Origin: Clostridia bacterium
GTDB taxonomy: Bacteria; Bacillota; Clostridia; Christensenellales; SZUA-584
Direction: 5' to 3'
Assembly: GCA_003249555.1 (NCBI GenBank)
Contig: QKIQ01000093.1
Span: 1-41,987 of the forward strand
Length of the DNA stretch: 41,987 nucleotides
Part shown: positions 22,271 to 30,583 of the stretch, in pieces
Layout of the letters: every line of letters begins with the position of its first letter
Position numbering within the stretch: position 1 is the stretch's first letter
Made by a program: the position numbers and the translations under genes
The notes under the pieces: model-generated
What the model was told of the DNA's origin: nothing
Database searches by the model: none
What the model saw: the letters and a program-made list of their open reading frames with translations, nothing else

Positions 22271-23465
22271 ACCAAGAAACGAAACAGAAACATTATTATC
22301 ACTTACTTCAACTGATGGATGGACAGATGCTCTCACAAGCTCGGGCGTCACACTTACCAGAGATAAAGCAATGGGGCTGTCGGCTTTTTATGGGGCAGTC
22401 AGGATACTTTCAAACTCGATGGGCAAGCTCCCTATCCATGTCTTTAAGGAGACGGACAAAGGAAAAGAACGAGATAAGAAGCACGTAATTAACAGGCTTC
22501 TCAATATACGGCCAAACCCGCATATGGCCGCATTTACTTTGCGAAAAGCTGCAATGATTCAAAGCCTATTATATGGATGCGCTTATATCGCATTGTTTTT
22601 TGATAACGCTGGATACCCAAAAGAAATGTACTTGCTGCCAAGCGAAAACACAATGGTTATCCGCGAAGCCTCAGATGGAACACGTTTCTTTGATGTCTCA
22701 ATAAAGGGTAATCTATGGCAGTTTAGCGAGGATAGCATTATTGAACTTCCATGGCTTACGTATGACGGTCGGACAGGTGTTGGTCTTTTAAAATCGGCAA
22801 GTGAGACTCTTTCAACAGACTATGCCTCACAGCAATACGCGGGCAAATTCTATCGCAATGGTGCGAGAATGAGCGGCCTTATCGAAACAGCCGCAACTGT
22901 GAACTGGACAAATAAAGAGAAGGTCAGACAGCAATTTGAAGAAAAGTACGGCGGCCTTGATAATGCTTTTCGCGTCGGCGTTCTTGATCTCGGTATGAAA
23001 TATACGCCAATGGGATTAGCTCAGAAAGATGCTCAGTACATTGAAAGCAGAGGGTTCACTGTTGAAGAAATTGCACGGTTCACAGGGGTGCCGCTGCACA
23101 AGCTGCAAACAGGCAAGCAGTCATATAATTCAAACGAGCAGCAGGGGTTAGAGTATGTTGTTGATACTCTGCTTCCCATCGTCACGCTTTGGGAGCAAGA
23201 ATACGCATACAAGTCTTTCTTAGACCGAGAACTGGACCTGGGCTATTATCTCAAGTTCAATCTTGCTGCCGAGATGAGGGGTGACAATAAAGCTCGCGCA
23301 GAGTTTCACGAAATCATGTTCAGAAACGGATTCAAAAGCATCAATGAAATCCGCGAGCTTGAAGAAGATAATGCGATCGCTGGCGGTGATGAGCATTTCG
23401 TGACAAAAAACTATTGGACCCTTAAACAGGCTATAAAAGGTGAAGGAGGCGACAAAAATGCCTAA
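22245..23465 (+). CDS. Portal protein (HK97 family)
   Basis: 406 residues. LSAFYGAVRILSNSMGKLPIHV, then RPNPHMAAFTLRKAAM, and YIESRGFTVEEIARFTGVPLHKLQTG are typical blocks of HK97-type portals, which form the dodecameric ring for DNA entry and tail attachment. GGAGGCGGCGTGA is upstream of ATG 22,245, and it overlaps the membrane gene. The end overlaps the protease gene by 8 nt. Confidence 0.94.
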   Translation: MLLRNALIRPRNETETLLSLTSTDGWTDALTSSGVTLTRDKAMGLSAFYGAVRILSNSMGKLPIHVFKETDKGKERDKKHVINRLLNIRPNPHMAAFTLRKAAMIQSLLYGCAYIALFFDNAGYPKEMYLLPSENTMVIREASDGTRFFDVSIKGNLWQFSEDSIIELPWLTYDGRTGVGLLKSASETLSTDYASQQYAGKFYRNGARMSGLIETAATVNWTNKEKVRQQFEEKYGGLDNAFRVGVLDLGMKYTPMGLAQKDAQYIESRGFTVEEIARFTGVPLHKLQTGKQSYNSNEQQGLEYVVDTLLPIVTLWEQEYAYKSFLDRELDLGYYLKFNLAAEMRGDNKARAEFHEIMFRNGFKSINEIRELEEDNAIAGGDEHFVTKNYWTLKQAIKGEGGDKNA

Positions 23466-24189
23466 AAAGTTTTGGACTTTTAAAATTGCAGAGGATTCAA
23501 TTGGCGAGCTGCTTATCTATGGTGATATTTCTGATACCTCTTGGTGGGGCGATGAGGTGACACCTAAACAGTTTAAAAAAGATCTTGATGCTCTCGGGGG
23601 CATCACACAGCTCAATGTATATATAAACAGCGGCGGCGGCGATATATTCGCAAGCCAAGCCATTTATTCAATGCTGACGCGGCATTCGGCAACGATCCAC
23701 GTTTATATCGATGGCCTTGCAGCGTCCGGGGCATCGCTCATCGCCATGGCTGGGGATAAAAGAATTATGCCGGAAGGATCCATGTTAATGATCCATAACG
23801 CATGGACGATTGTTCTCGGAAATGCCAATGAGCTTCGAGAAATGGCGGATAAACTCGAAAAAATTTCTGACAGCGTTTTGTTGCCGGCGTACGAAACGAG
23901 TGGACAAACTCGTGAGAAAATCAAAGAGTTGCTGGATGCTGAGACCTGGCTCACAGCTCAGGAAGCATTAGACCTTGGATTTGCAACTGAAATAGAGGAA
24001 GGTAAAAAGGTGGCCGCGTCAATCAATGGGGACAAGCTTAGCATCAGCGGCAATGTTTACGATCTCGGCAGATATAAAAACAGACCTCATGGCTTGGTCG
24101 AGACAGACCCAAATGATGGTGGAGATGAGCTGCAAATTACGGAGGCCGACAAGCTCAAGGCCGAAATTGAGCTGCTTTCTATAATCTAA
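23458..24189 (+). CDS. Head maturation protease (ClpP/S14-like)
   Basis: 243 residues. A ClpP fold with INSGGGDIFASQAIYSML, catalytic Ser in GLAASGASLIAMAG (about residue 95) and catalytic His in MLMIHNAW (about 120); an Asp in the following helix would complete the triad. It cleaves the scaffold part of the capsid protein during prohead maturation. GAAGGAGG precedes ATG 23,458. The C-terminal 60 residues extend beyond ClpP and may act as scaffold. Confidence 0.93.
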   Translation: MPKKFWTFKIAEDSIGELLIYGDISDTSWWGDEVTPKQFKKDLDALGGITQLNVYINSGGGDIFASQAIYSMLTRHSATIHVYIDGLAASGASLIAMAGDKRIMPEGSMLMIHNAWTIVLGNANELREMADKLEKISDSVLLPAYETSGQTREKIKELLDAETWLTAQEALDLGFATEIEEGKKVAASINGDKLSISGNVYDLGRYKNRPHGLVETDPNDGGDELQITEADKLKAEIELLSII

Positions 24190-24210
24190 AATAAATAAGG
24201 AGATGAAAGG

Positions 24211-25428
24211 ATGAACAAAAAACTGAGAGAACTCAGGGCTCAAAAGGCCCAGCTGGCCATTGATGCGCAAACTGCTATTGATGCGGGCGATATGAAAAAG
24301 GCCAAAGAACTACGCGATCAGATCAAGGAGATTAATGACTCCATTGAAACGATCGAGGCCCTGGAAGCGGAGAACAACCGGAACGCAAAACCGCTTGATG
24401 TTGATGATGTGAAGAACAACAAAGAAAAAGATGAGGCTATCGGCCAGGAGGTCGATAAAATCAGAGGGACAAATGAATACGCAAACGCATGGGCTGATGC
24501 AATTCGGAACGGGGCGACAAGGCGTGACATTTTCACAAAAGAAGAGTACGCGCCACTCAAGGCTGCGCTGACCGAAGGCGGAGGCGATCCGGCGGGATCT
24601 GATGGTGGGTTCTTAAACCCGATTGACTTTGACAACATGGTAATTGAGCTTCAGAGAGAACTCATCGACCTCGGCCCTATCGTGAATGTCGAAACTGTGA
24701 ACACAAACAGCGGCTGGAGGGTTGTTGAAAATGCGAAGGCAGCAACCGGATTTACTAAATTCGATCCCGACAGCTCGGAAGATGTACCGGCATCTGAGCA
24801 GCCGAAGTTCAACAAGGTGTCTTATGCGCTAGAGGATTACGGCGGCATTCTCCCGATCAGCAATGATTTGCTCGCGGACACTGCATACAATTTGATGCAG
24901 TATCTCGCCAAGTGGTATGCTCAAAAGTCCGTGCTGACTTGGAATGGGCTGATCATCACTGCTCTGAAATTGCTGACACCGACTGCTTTTAACAAAACAA
25001 AGGGCATCTCTTCACTGAAAACAGTGTTGAACAAATCGCTGGATCCGGCACACAGCAAAAGCGCAAAGATACTTACAAATCAGAGCGGTTTTGACTACCT
25101 TGATCAGCTCGATGATCTTAATGGCAGGCCGCTGCTTCAGCCTGACCCGACAAATGCGACGCAATATAGGGCGTTGTCGCGGGATGTTGTCATGATGTCT
25201 GATGGGCACTTAACAAACCTGACGGGTACTGTCCAATATCCTGTGTTTGTAGGCGACTTTAAGTCTATGTTCACACTGTTCAAGCGTGGCGCCACTGAGA
25301 TTGCCAGCACAAATATTGGCGGCACCGCGTTCACAAAGAACCAGACGCAAGTGCGTGCAATCGTAAGATTAGACCTTGAGACTGTCGATTCAGCTGCTAT
25401 CAAATACTTGACGATAGCCGAAGCGTAA
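24211..25428 (+). CDS. Major capsid protein (HK97 fold)
   Basis: 405 residues. The first about 100 are a coiled-coil delta (scaffold) domain (KKLRELRAQKAQLAIDA, then MKKAKELRDQIKEI); next comes GGDPAGSDGGFLNPIDF at the usual mature start, then SEDVPASEQPKFNKVSY and SNDLLADTA, as in HK97-like capsids. The preceding protease probably removes the delta domain near residue 115-125. AAGGAGATG precedes the ATG. A stable hairpin follows the gene. Confidence 0.94.
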   Translation: MNKKLRELRAQKAQLAIDAQTAIDAGDMKKAKELRDQIKEINDSIETIEALEAENNRNAKPLDVDDVKNNKEKDEAIGQEVDKIRGTNEYANAWADAIRNGATRRDIFTKEEYAPLKAALTEGGGDPAGSDGGFLNPIDFDNMVIELQRELIDLGPIVNVETVNTNSGWRVVENAKAATGFTKFDPDSSEDVPASEQPKFNKVSYALEDYGGILPISNDLLADTAYNLMQYLAKWYAQKSVLTWNGLIITALKLLTPTAFNKTKGISSLKTVLNKSLDPAHSKSAKILTNQSGFDYLDQLDDLNGRPLLQPDPTNATQYRALSRDVVMMSDGHLTNLTGTVQYPVFVGDFKSMFTLFKRGATEIASTNIGGTAFTKNQTQVRAIVRLDLETVDSAAIKYLTIAEA

Positions 25429-25434
25429 AAACTG

Positions 25435-25456
25435 TGGGCGCGGTTCGCCGCGCCCA
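25435..25456 (+). promoter_or_regulatory. Stable stem-loop downstream of the capsid gene
   Basis: A perfect 9-bp stem TGGGCGCGG / CCGCGCCCA with a TTCG tetraloop and no T tract. It is likely an RNA stabiliser or partial terminator that raises capsid mRNA over downstream connector genes. Confidence 0.6.
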
Positions 25457-25477
25457 TGATGCATGGAGGTGATGAAT

Positions 25478-25771
25478 GTGGCCCTGCCAGATGGGGTGCT
25501 TGATGCAGTTAAAAACTACTTAGATATCACATGGCCAACATCACAAGAAGAGGATGCTAAACTGACGGGTATAATCGAGCGTGGCATGAGTTTCCTAGAT
25601 ACAGTTGTTGATAAATCATTAGACTACAGCTTAGAAGAAACTCCACGAGAACTGCTATTTGAATATGTGCGTTACACAAGGTTGAATGCGCTTCATGAGT
25701 TCATCACTGATCATTTAGCGAGGATCACACACCTTCAAATAACCTCGCTGGGTGAAGAGGAGGTAATTTAG
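25478..25771 (+). CDS. Head-tail connector (gp6-like)
   Basis: 97 residues. LDAVKNYLDITWPTSQEEDAKL followed by IIERGMSFLDTVV is the pattern of DNA-packaging/head-tail adaptor proteins that plug the portal. The likely start is GTG 25,478, 8 nt after GGAGG; in-frame ATGs at 25,463 and 25,472 are before or at the ribosome binding site. It follows capsid, as expected. Confidence 0.8.
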   Translation: MALPDGVLDAVKNYLDITWPTSQEEDAKLTGIIERGMSFLDTVVDKSLDYSLEETPRELLFEYVRYTRLNALHEFITDHLARITHLQITSLGEEEVI

Positions 25772-26131
25772 GTGAAAGATGCACAGACGTTCAATGACGG
25801 CACAGTGAAGATCCACGGTATCACAAACAGTGCGGCACCCGGTGATGCCTCAAAAGACGCGCTTGCACAGTCGCCTAAATTCTCGCTGCGTTTCGAAGAG
25901 CGCACCGTCGGAGTGAACCGCTACTATGCCGCCATGCAGAACAAAATCAAGGTGGATATGCTCATTCGGTGCCCGCGGCAGCGCAGCGTATCAACCGACG
26001 ATGTGGCGATTATCAACAACATAGATCAGTACCGCATCAGGCAGGTTCAATACCCGCCAGATGTGGAACCTCCGTGCATGGACTTATCGCTGGAAAAGGT
26101 GGTGCATCCGTATGGATTTACAGGGGTTTAA
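25772..26131 (+). CDS. Head closure / head-tail adaptor protein
   Basis: 119 residues, GTG start with GAGGAGGT upstream. Beta-rich with SLRFEERTVGVNRYYAAMQNKI and DQYRIRQVQYPPD, which fits the stopper-type small barrel proteins after gp6. Assignment rests on position and fold pattern. Confidence 0.7.
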   Translation: MKDAQTFNDGTVKIHGITNSAAPGDASKDALAQSPKFSLRFEERTVGVNRYYAAMQNKIKVDMLIRCPRQRSVSTDDVAIINNIDQYRIRQVQYPPDVEPPCMDLSLEKVVHPYGFTGV

Positions 26132-26135
26132 AACG

Positions 26136-26423
26136 ATGATTCTCACTGTGGATCCGGCTGCTACACACGGGAAACCGAGCGGAGCAGAAAACTACACGGT
26201 ATGGCAGGAGTATGGCGATAACTCGCTTTTTGCGGATGGAAAAAGAGCGGCTTCGGCTCAAAAGGTACAGGTCGACAGATATACGACAGTCGAATATGAC
26301 CCTGTGGCTCAAAGCTTGACTGACCTGTTCGAGGAAAACGATATACCGTACGACTACATACCCGAGACTTGGGATCCGGAGGCCGAGCAGTGGCGGCACA
26401 TATGGACCTGTGAGGTGATCTGA
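26136..26423 (+). CDS. Putative tail completion/connector protein
   Basis: 95 residues. Not recognised by motif; it lies between the head-tail adaptor and the gp10-like protein in the normal slot for a small connector. ATG 26,136 with AGGGG upstream; the frame overlaps the previous gene if opened earlier. Acidic, Tyr/Trp-rich C-terminus (DYIPETWDPEAEQWRHIW). Confidence 0.55.
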   Translation: MILTVDPAATHGKPSGAENYTVWQEYGDNSLFADGKRAASAQKVQVDRYTTVEYDPVAQSLTDLFEENDIPYDYIPETWDPEAEQWRHIWTCEVI

Positions 26424-26842
26424 TGGCGCGGTTCGATACACACGGTTTTGATGGGCTTATCAATGACATCAACAACATGGATTTGACTGATGATGAAACT
26501 GATGAGATTCTTATTGCTGGGGCAGAGCAGGTAAAAAAGGCGTGGCAATTTGCCGCGGCGATACACGGCTTAAAAGACACTGGCGACATGATCGATTCAA
26601 TTGAATATGCCAAGCAACCAAAACAAGCTGCCGGGGTTAAATACGTTGATATTTATCCTCAAGGCATAGATCGCAAGGGTGTCCGTAATGCCCAAAAAGC
26701 TTTTATCCTACACCTTGGATCATCGAATATAAGCGCTACACATTGGATAGACGATGCGGACGCATTATGTGAAGGTGAGTTTTCTGTGCATGGTGCAATG
26801 CATGACAAATTTAACGAAATATTAAATAGAAAGAGAAGGTGA
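26423..26842 (+). CDS. HK97 gp10-like tail completion protein
   Basis: 139 residues. GAEQVKKAWQFAAAIHG, then TGDMIDSIEY and AFILHLGSSNISATHWI, match the HK97-gp10 family (tail terminator or connector). GTGAGGTG precedes the ATG, which overlaps the previous stop. Confidence 0.82.
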   Translation: MARFDTHGFDGLINDINNMDLTDDETDEILIAGAEQVKKAWQFAAAIHGLKDTGDMIDSIEYAKQPKQAAGVKYVDIYPQGIDRKGVRNAQKAFILHLGSSNISATHWIDDADALCEGEFSVHGAMHDKFNEILNRKRR

Positions 26843-26847
26843 AGTTA

Positions 26848-27636
26848 ATGCCTGAGATTGATCTCCGAAAAATCAAATATGCTAAGTATGACGACTCGAC
26901 AGGCTCGATCGTATACTCTGGCGGCCGCCAGATGGGCGAAGCGATATCTGTGGATATGCAGATTAATGTTGAGTCTGCGCCTTTTTATTCTGAAGGCGGC
27001 ATGAGTGAAAACATAGTCGGATTTACCGATGGAACGCTCGGTGTTGGCGTAAAAGAACTTGACTATCAGGCGCAGTCAGATTTATACGGCCACGCGAAAA
27101 AAACGATATCTATTAATGGCGCGTCTGCTGATGAGCTTATTTCAAACAAAGATGATAATGCTAGCTACTTAGGCGTAAGCTTTATAGCTCCGGCCATCCG
27201 AAACGGTGTGAAAAAATATCGCGCATTGAATTTGCGTAAGCTTATTTTCTCACCACCGGGCATGTCGTTTAAAACAAAAGAGAAAACAATCACCTACGCC
27301 ACGCCAACGACAACTGGTGTTATAATGCCCGATCTCAATGGTGATTGGAAACGTGAGGTCACTGTTGACACAATGGCCATAGCGGAGGCATATATCGACG
27401 GTAAGCTTGCTATCGGCGCCAGCGGCGATGTTGTCAATAAAACAATACTCGCTGCGCTTATCGATTCGTATAGTGATCTCGTTGAAGTAAGCTATACGTC
27501 GGCAAGTTGGGCAGTGTTCTCTGCGGCATATACGGCGGCGGGCACTGTTAATGACAATAGCTCGGCGACTCAGGTTGAGGTCAACGTAGCCGTAGCGAAT
27601 CTTTTGGACGCCTACGAGGCGTTAGTAACGGCATAA
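26848..27636 (+). CDS. Major tail (tube) protein with C-terminal FIVAR domain
   Basis: 262 residues. The N-terminal about 195 (IDLRKIKYAKYDD, then GVKELDYQAQSDLYGH) fit the phi13/TP901-type major tail protein that forms the tube. The last about 60 residues have YTSASWAVFSAAY and SSATQVEVNVAVANLLDAYEAL, the FIVAR repeat (YTxxSWxxF, AxxxAxxV, ATQxEVNxAxxxLxxAxxxL), found in Gram-positive surface proteins that bind glycans or matrix. ATG 26,848 has AAGGTGAAG; ATG 26,839 is less well placed. Confidence 0.85.
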   Translation: MPEIDLRKIKYAKYDDSTGSIVYSGGRQMGEAISVDMQINVESAPFYSEGGMSENIVGFTDGTLGVGVKELDYQAQSDLYGHAKKTISINGASADELISNKDDNASYLGVSFIAPAIRNGVKKYRALNLRKLIFSPPGMSFKTKEKTITYATPTTTGVIMPDLNGDWKREVTVDTMAIAEAYIDGKLAIGASGDVVNKTILAALIDSYSDLVEVSYTSASWAVFSAAYTAAGTVNDNSSATQVEVNVAVANLLDAYEALVTA

Positions 27637-27649
27637 AGAATCATGGACT

Positions 27650-27688
27650 GAAGCGCGTCTTCTCGGGCGCGCTTCTTTGCATTTTTGA
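27650..27688 (+). terminator. Hairpin after the tail tube gene, probable partial terminator
   Basis: GAAGCGCG (27,650-27,657) / CGCGCTTC (27,668-27,675) followed by TTTGCATTTTT. Placed after an abundantly needed structural gene and followed by more tail genes, so it probably reduces rather than stops transcription. Confidence 0.65.
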
Positions 27689-27721
27689 AATTCCCAAGCG
27701 CTTGGGAATATGGAGGATAAT

Positions 27722-28090
27722 ATGAGCAGCATAAAAGATAAACCCGTCGAGATTATTCTGAACGGGATCGAGTACAAACTCGTTTTTAACCTCAATGTGC
27801 TTGAGGTGGTCACAGAAAAATACGAATCTATAAAAGCTTTTTTAAAAGCGCTAAGAGGAAATGAAAAAGGGTCGGTTCTGGCTATTAAAACAGGCCTCAA
27901 GGCGCTTCTCGATGAAGCGATCGATATTCACAATGAATCGGCCCATGAAAATGAAAAATTGCCGCATTTAACAGCAACTCAAATCGGCAGAATGTTGGCG
28001 CCATATGACAGGCCGATTATTGTGGCTTTTATAATGGAAGCTCTCAACAGAGCGCTTCCCTCGCCTGAAAAAGGTGAATCAAAAAACTAG
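27722..28090 (+). CDS. Tail assembly chaperone gpG
   Basis: 122 residues. Position between tube and tape measure and a body VEIILNGIEYKLVFNLNVLEVV fit the short tail assembly chaperone. GGAGG precedes ATG 27,722. Its end carries a textbook slippery site (28,081-28,087), so part of the ribosomes will shift into the -1 frame to make gpGT. Confidence 0.85.
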   Translation: MSSIKDKPVEIILNGIEYKLVFNLNVLEVVTEKYESIKAFLKALRGNEKGSVLAIKTGLKALLDEAIDIHNESAHENEKLPHLTATQIGRMLAPYDRPIIVAFIMEALNRALPSPEKGESKN

Positions 28091-28125
28091 GAAGCCACGC
28101 GGATGAGGACTGGAACTTCGCGTGG
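28081..28125 (+). promoter_or_regulatory. Programmed -1 frameshift signal (A AAA AAC + stem-loop)
   Basis: The heptamer A-AAA-AAC at 28,081-28,087 is in frame with TCA AAA AAC TAG of gpG. A stem CCACGCG (28,095-28,101) / CGCGTGG (28,119-28,125) begins 7 nt downstream. All three parts, site, spacer and hairpin, have the classical geometry. Confidence 0.9.
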
Positions 28126-28290
28126 TTTTTGTGTGTCGGCGTATCTTTGCTCAAGTATCACGAAAAAGATGTTTGGCGAATGACGCCTAGAAAGCTTTTT
28201 ATGCTCCACAAAGAATACTGCCGAATCATGGGCATAAAGCATGAAAACAAAAACCAGTCAATCGACGATATCATACCGGAGGGGCTATAA
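28084..28290 (+). CDS. gpGT frameshift extension (T domain of the tail assembly chaperone)
   Basis: Read in the -1 frame after the slippery site, the sequence runs KLGSHADEDWNFAWFLCVG and LKYHEKDVWRMTPRKLFML and stops at 28,288-28,290. The WxxTPRKxFxLxxxH pattern is the T domain that recruits the tube protein to the tape measure. There is no start codon of its own that fits; it is made as a fusion from 27,722. It ends 1 nt before the tape measure gene. Confidence 0.85.
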   Translation, partial: KLGSHADEDWNFAWFLCVGVSLLKYHEKDVWRMTPRKLFMLHKEYCRIMGIKHENKNQSIDDIIPEGL

Positions 28291-28291
28291 G

Positions 28292-30568
28292 ATGGCAAAC
28301 AATATCAGAACAATAGGTGCCAGAGTTGTTATTGATGGCGAAAAAGAATCAAAAGCCACTATAGCCTCTATCAATACCGGTTTAAAAACTTTAAAAAGTC
28401 AGATGGCCGCTGTGTCGGCTGAATATAAAGGCAATGAGGACGGTGTTGATGCTCTCAACGCCAAAAACGAGCTTCTGAAGAAGCAGTATGAACAGACGAT
28501 CAAAAAGCTTGAAGAGCTCGAAAAAGCGCATGCGAATGCAGCTAAGCAGGTTGGTGAAGAGGACAACCGTACACAAAAGTGGGCACAGTCTGTAAACTAT
28601 ACCCAAAAGCAGCTTGCCGAGCTGGAACGGCAAATGCAAGAGGTTGAGCGCGAGCTTGATCCGTTGAACCGCTCGATTAAAGAATACGAAGATGCATCCA
28701 AAGATGCAACGACGCGGATCGGCTATATGAACAGCGAGCTGAAAGCGCTCGATGCTCAGTATGCCAATAACCGCGAATCTGCCGATTATCTCACAAAACG
28801 GCAAGAGATTCTTGATCGCCAGTACCAGGAGAGCATAAATAGGGTTGACTCGCTTCGCGCAGCTCTCAAACGGGTCGAGCAGCAAAGCGGCAGAAACAGC
28901 GATGAATATCGTCGCATGGAAGGTTCACTGAATGAAGCGCGGGCTGAGATGTATTCGGCTGAGAATGCCACAAAAGATATGGACCGTCAGTCGAAGGGGC
29001 TTGGTGACACAATAAATGATCTTGCTTCGAAGTTTGGCTTTCAGCTTCCGGATGGCATAGCCGAAACCCTGAATCATCTCGGTAAGCTCAAAGATAAAAG
29101 CACAGATACGGGCGGATCCGTTAAAACCAGCGCCGATGGGATGGGAGATGCTTTCAGCGGTATGGGCGGGCCGATAACTGCGGTAGTAACTGCAATAGCG
29201 GGCATTGCCATAAAAGCAGCAGAAGTAGCATCGGACGTAGAGTTTTCAGCCGCAAGAATGAAGGTTGCGCTTGGTCTGACTGATGAAGAGGCCAAAAAAG
29301 CTGAAAAATCATTAAGCAAATTATATACGAGCGGTCTTGCAGATTCGCGAGATGAAGCCGAGCAGGCGCTGACTGCGGTCATGCGGTTGATGGGGGCATC
29401 GGGAGAAGAAGCAGAAAACTTCAGCCTGAAGCTGCTGACAATACAGAAGGTGTTTGGTGAGGACTTTGCAGAGACAGCACGTACCGCCTCAACGCTTATG
29501 AACACATTTGGAATCACGGGCGGCCAGGCGCTAGACATTATTACAACGGGACTTCAGACGTCAGCCAATAAGAATGGCGACTTACTGGATGTCCTGAATG
29601 AGTATTCTCCATCATTTGAGCGGCTTGGGGATGACGCGCAAACATTTTTGTCACGAGTTACAGCCGCAACGGATGCTGGGGCATTCAGCGCAGACAAGGC
29701 CGCTGATGCATACAAGGAGTTCTATAACAAGGCTGCTGGGTATGATACGACTTTTATGGAAGCGCTCGATGCTCTTGGTTTGCAGTCTGATACGGTTATC
29801 AGATCGTTACTCAGTGGTGGAGATACGGCCAGCGTTGCAATGGACAAGGTCATAACAAAGCTTGAAAACGTGGGCACACCAGCGGAGCAGGCGCGGCTTG
29901 CAGCTGCCCTATTTGGATCACAGTGGGAGGACGTTGGCACACAGTCAATTTTGGCGATGAATAAAATTGAGGGCAAGATTTTTGAAACGAAAGATTCTGC
30001 CCGTCAAGCTGTTAGCGAAATTCTCGACACAACCTCTGTGGAATCATCAAGCTTTTGGAAAATATTCGAGACGCTTGCTTTTACTCCGGATATCATAGGA
30101 ACATTTTATTCCTTTGGTAATAGCGCCGGAGAAAATTCGGTCGATGGATACGTTCAAGGCATAGAAAACAAGATTGATGAAGGCGAAGAGGCCATGCGCA
30201 AAGCGGCGGGCAAGTTTTCAGCCGCATTCGATGAAGAGCTTGATATCAATTCTCCTTCCGGTGTGTTTGAGGATAGCGGTGAATATAGTGCTGATGGGTA
30301 TATCAAAGGCTGGCAAAACAGGCTTGAGCAGATAAAACGACAGATCGCAACCGCGACGTCTTACATAGCCAGCGCGGCAGTCCCAACATCACAGGGACCG
30401 GCATATAAAGCATCTACTGTACATACGCCACCAGCTCAGCCCCAATATATTTTTCAAAAGGGCGCCTTTGTTATCGATGCTCAAAATGTCAGAGAGTTCA
30501 ATGACATAATTAATATTGTTCAATCAGCGCCACAAATACAACGTGCTGGCGGCGGCCGTAAATACTAA
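28292..30568 (+). CDS. Tail tape measure protein
   Basis: 758 residues. The first about 250 are coiled coil (e.g. KNELLKKQYEQTIKKLEELE) with heptads; the core about 280-520 resembles the TP901 tape measure domain (FSAARMKVALGLTDEEA, then MRLMGASGEEAENF and FGITGGQALDIITTGLQTSA) with one hydrophobic segment (AVVTAIAGIAIKAAEV). By the usual 0.15 nm per residue the tail would be about 110 nm. GGAGGGG precedes ATG 28,292; a longer upstream frame exists but overlaps the gpT extension. Confidence 0.93.
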   Translation: MANNIRTIGARVVIDGEKESKATIASINTGLKTLKSQMAAVSAEYKGNEDGVDALNAKNELLKKQYEQTIKKLEELEKAHANAAKQVGEEDNRTQKWAQSVNYTQKQLAELERQMQEVERELDPLNRSIKEYEDASKDATTRIGYMNSELKALDAQYANNRESADYLTKRQEILDRQYQESINRVDSLRAALKRVEQQSGRNSDEYRRMEGSLNEARAEMYSAENATKDMDRQSKGLGDTINDLASKFGFQLPDGIAETLNHLGKLKDKSTDTGGSVKTSADGMGDAFSGMGGPITAVVTAIAGIAIKAAEVASDVEFSAARMKVALGLTDEEAKKAEKSLSKLYTSGLADSRDEAEQALTAVMRLMGASGEEAENFSLKLLTIQKVFGEDFAETARTASTLMNTFGITGGQALDIITTGLQTSANKNGDLLDVLNEYSPSFERLGDDAQTFLSRVTAATDAGAFSADKAADAYKEFYNKAAGYDTTFMEALDALGLQSDTVIRSLLSGGDTASVAMDKVITKLENVGTPAEQARLAAALFGSQWEDVGTQSILAMNKIEGKIFETKDSARQAVSEILDTTSVESSSFWKIFETLAFTPDIIGTFYSFGNSAGENSVDGYVQGIENKIDEGEEAMRKAAGKFSAAFDEELDINSPSGVFEDSGEYSADGYIKGWQNRLEQIKRQIATATSYIASAAVPTSQGPAYKASTVHTPPAQPQYIFQKGAFVIDAQNVREFNDIINIVQSAPQIQRAGGGRKY

Positions 30569-30583
30569 AACTCGGAGGTGCCC

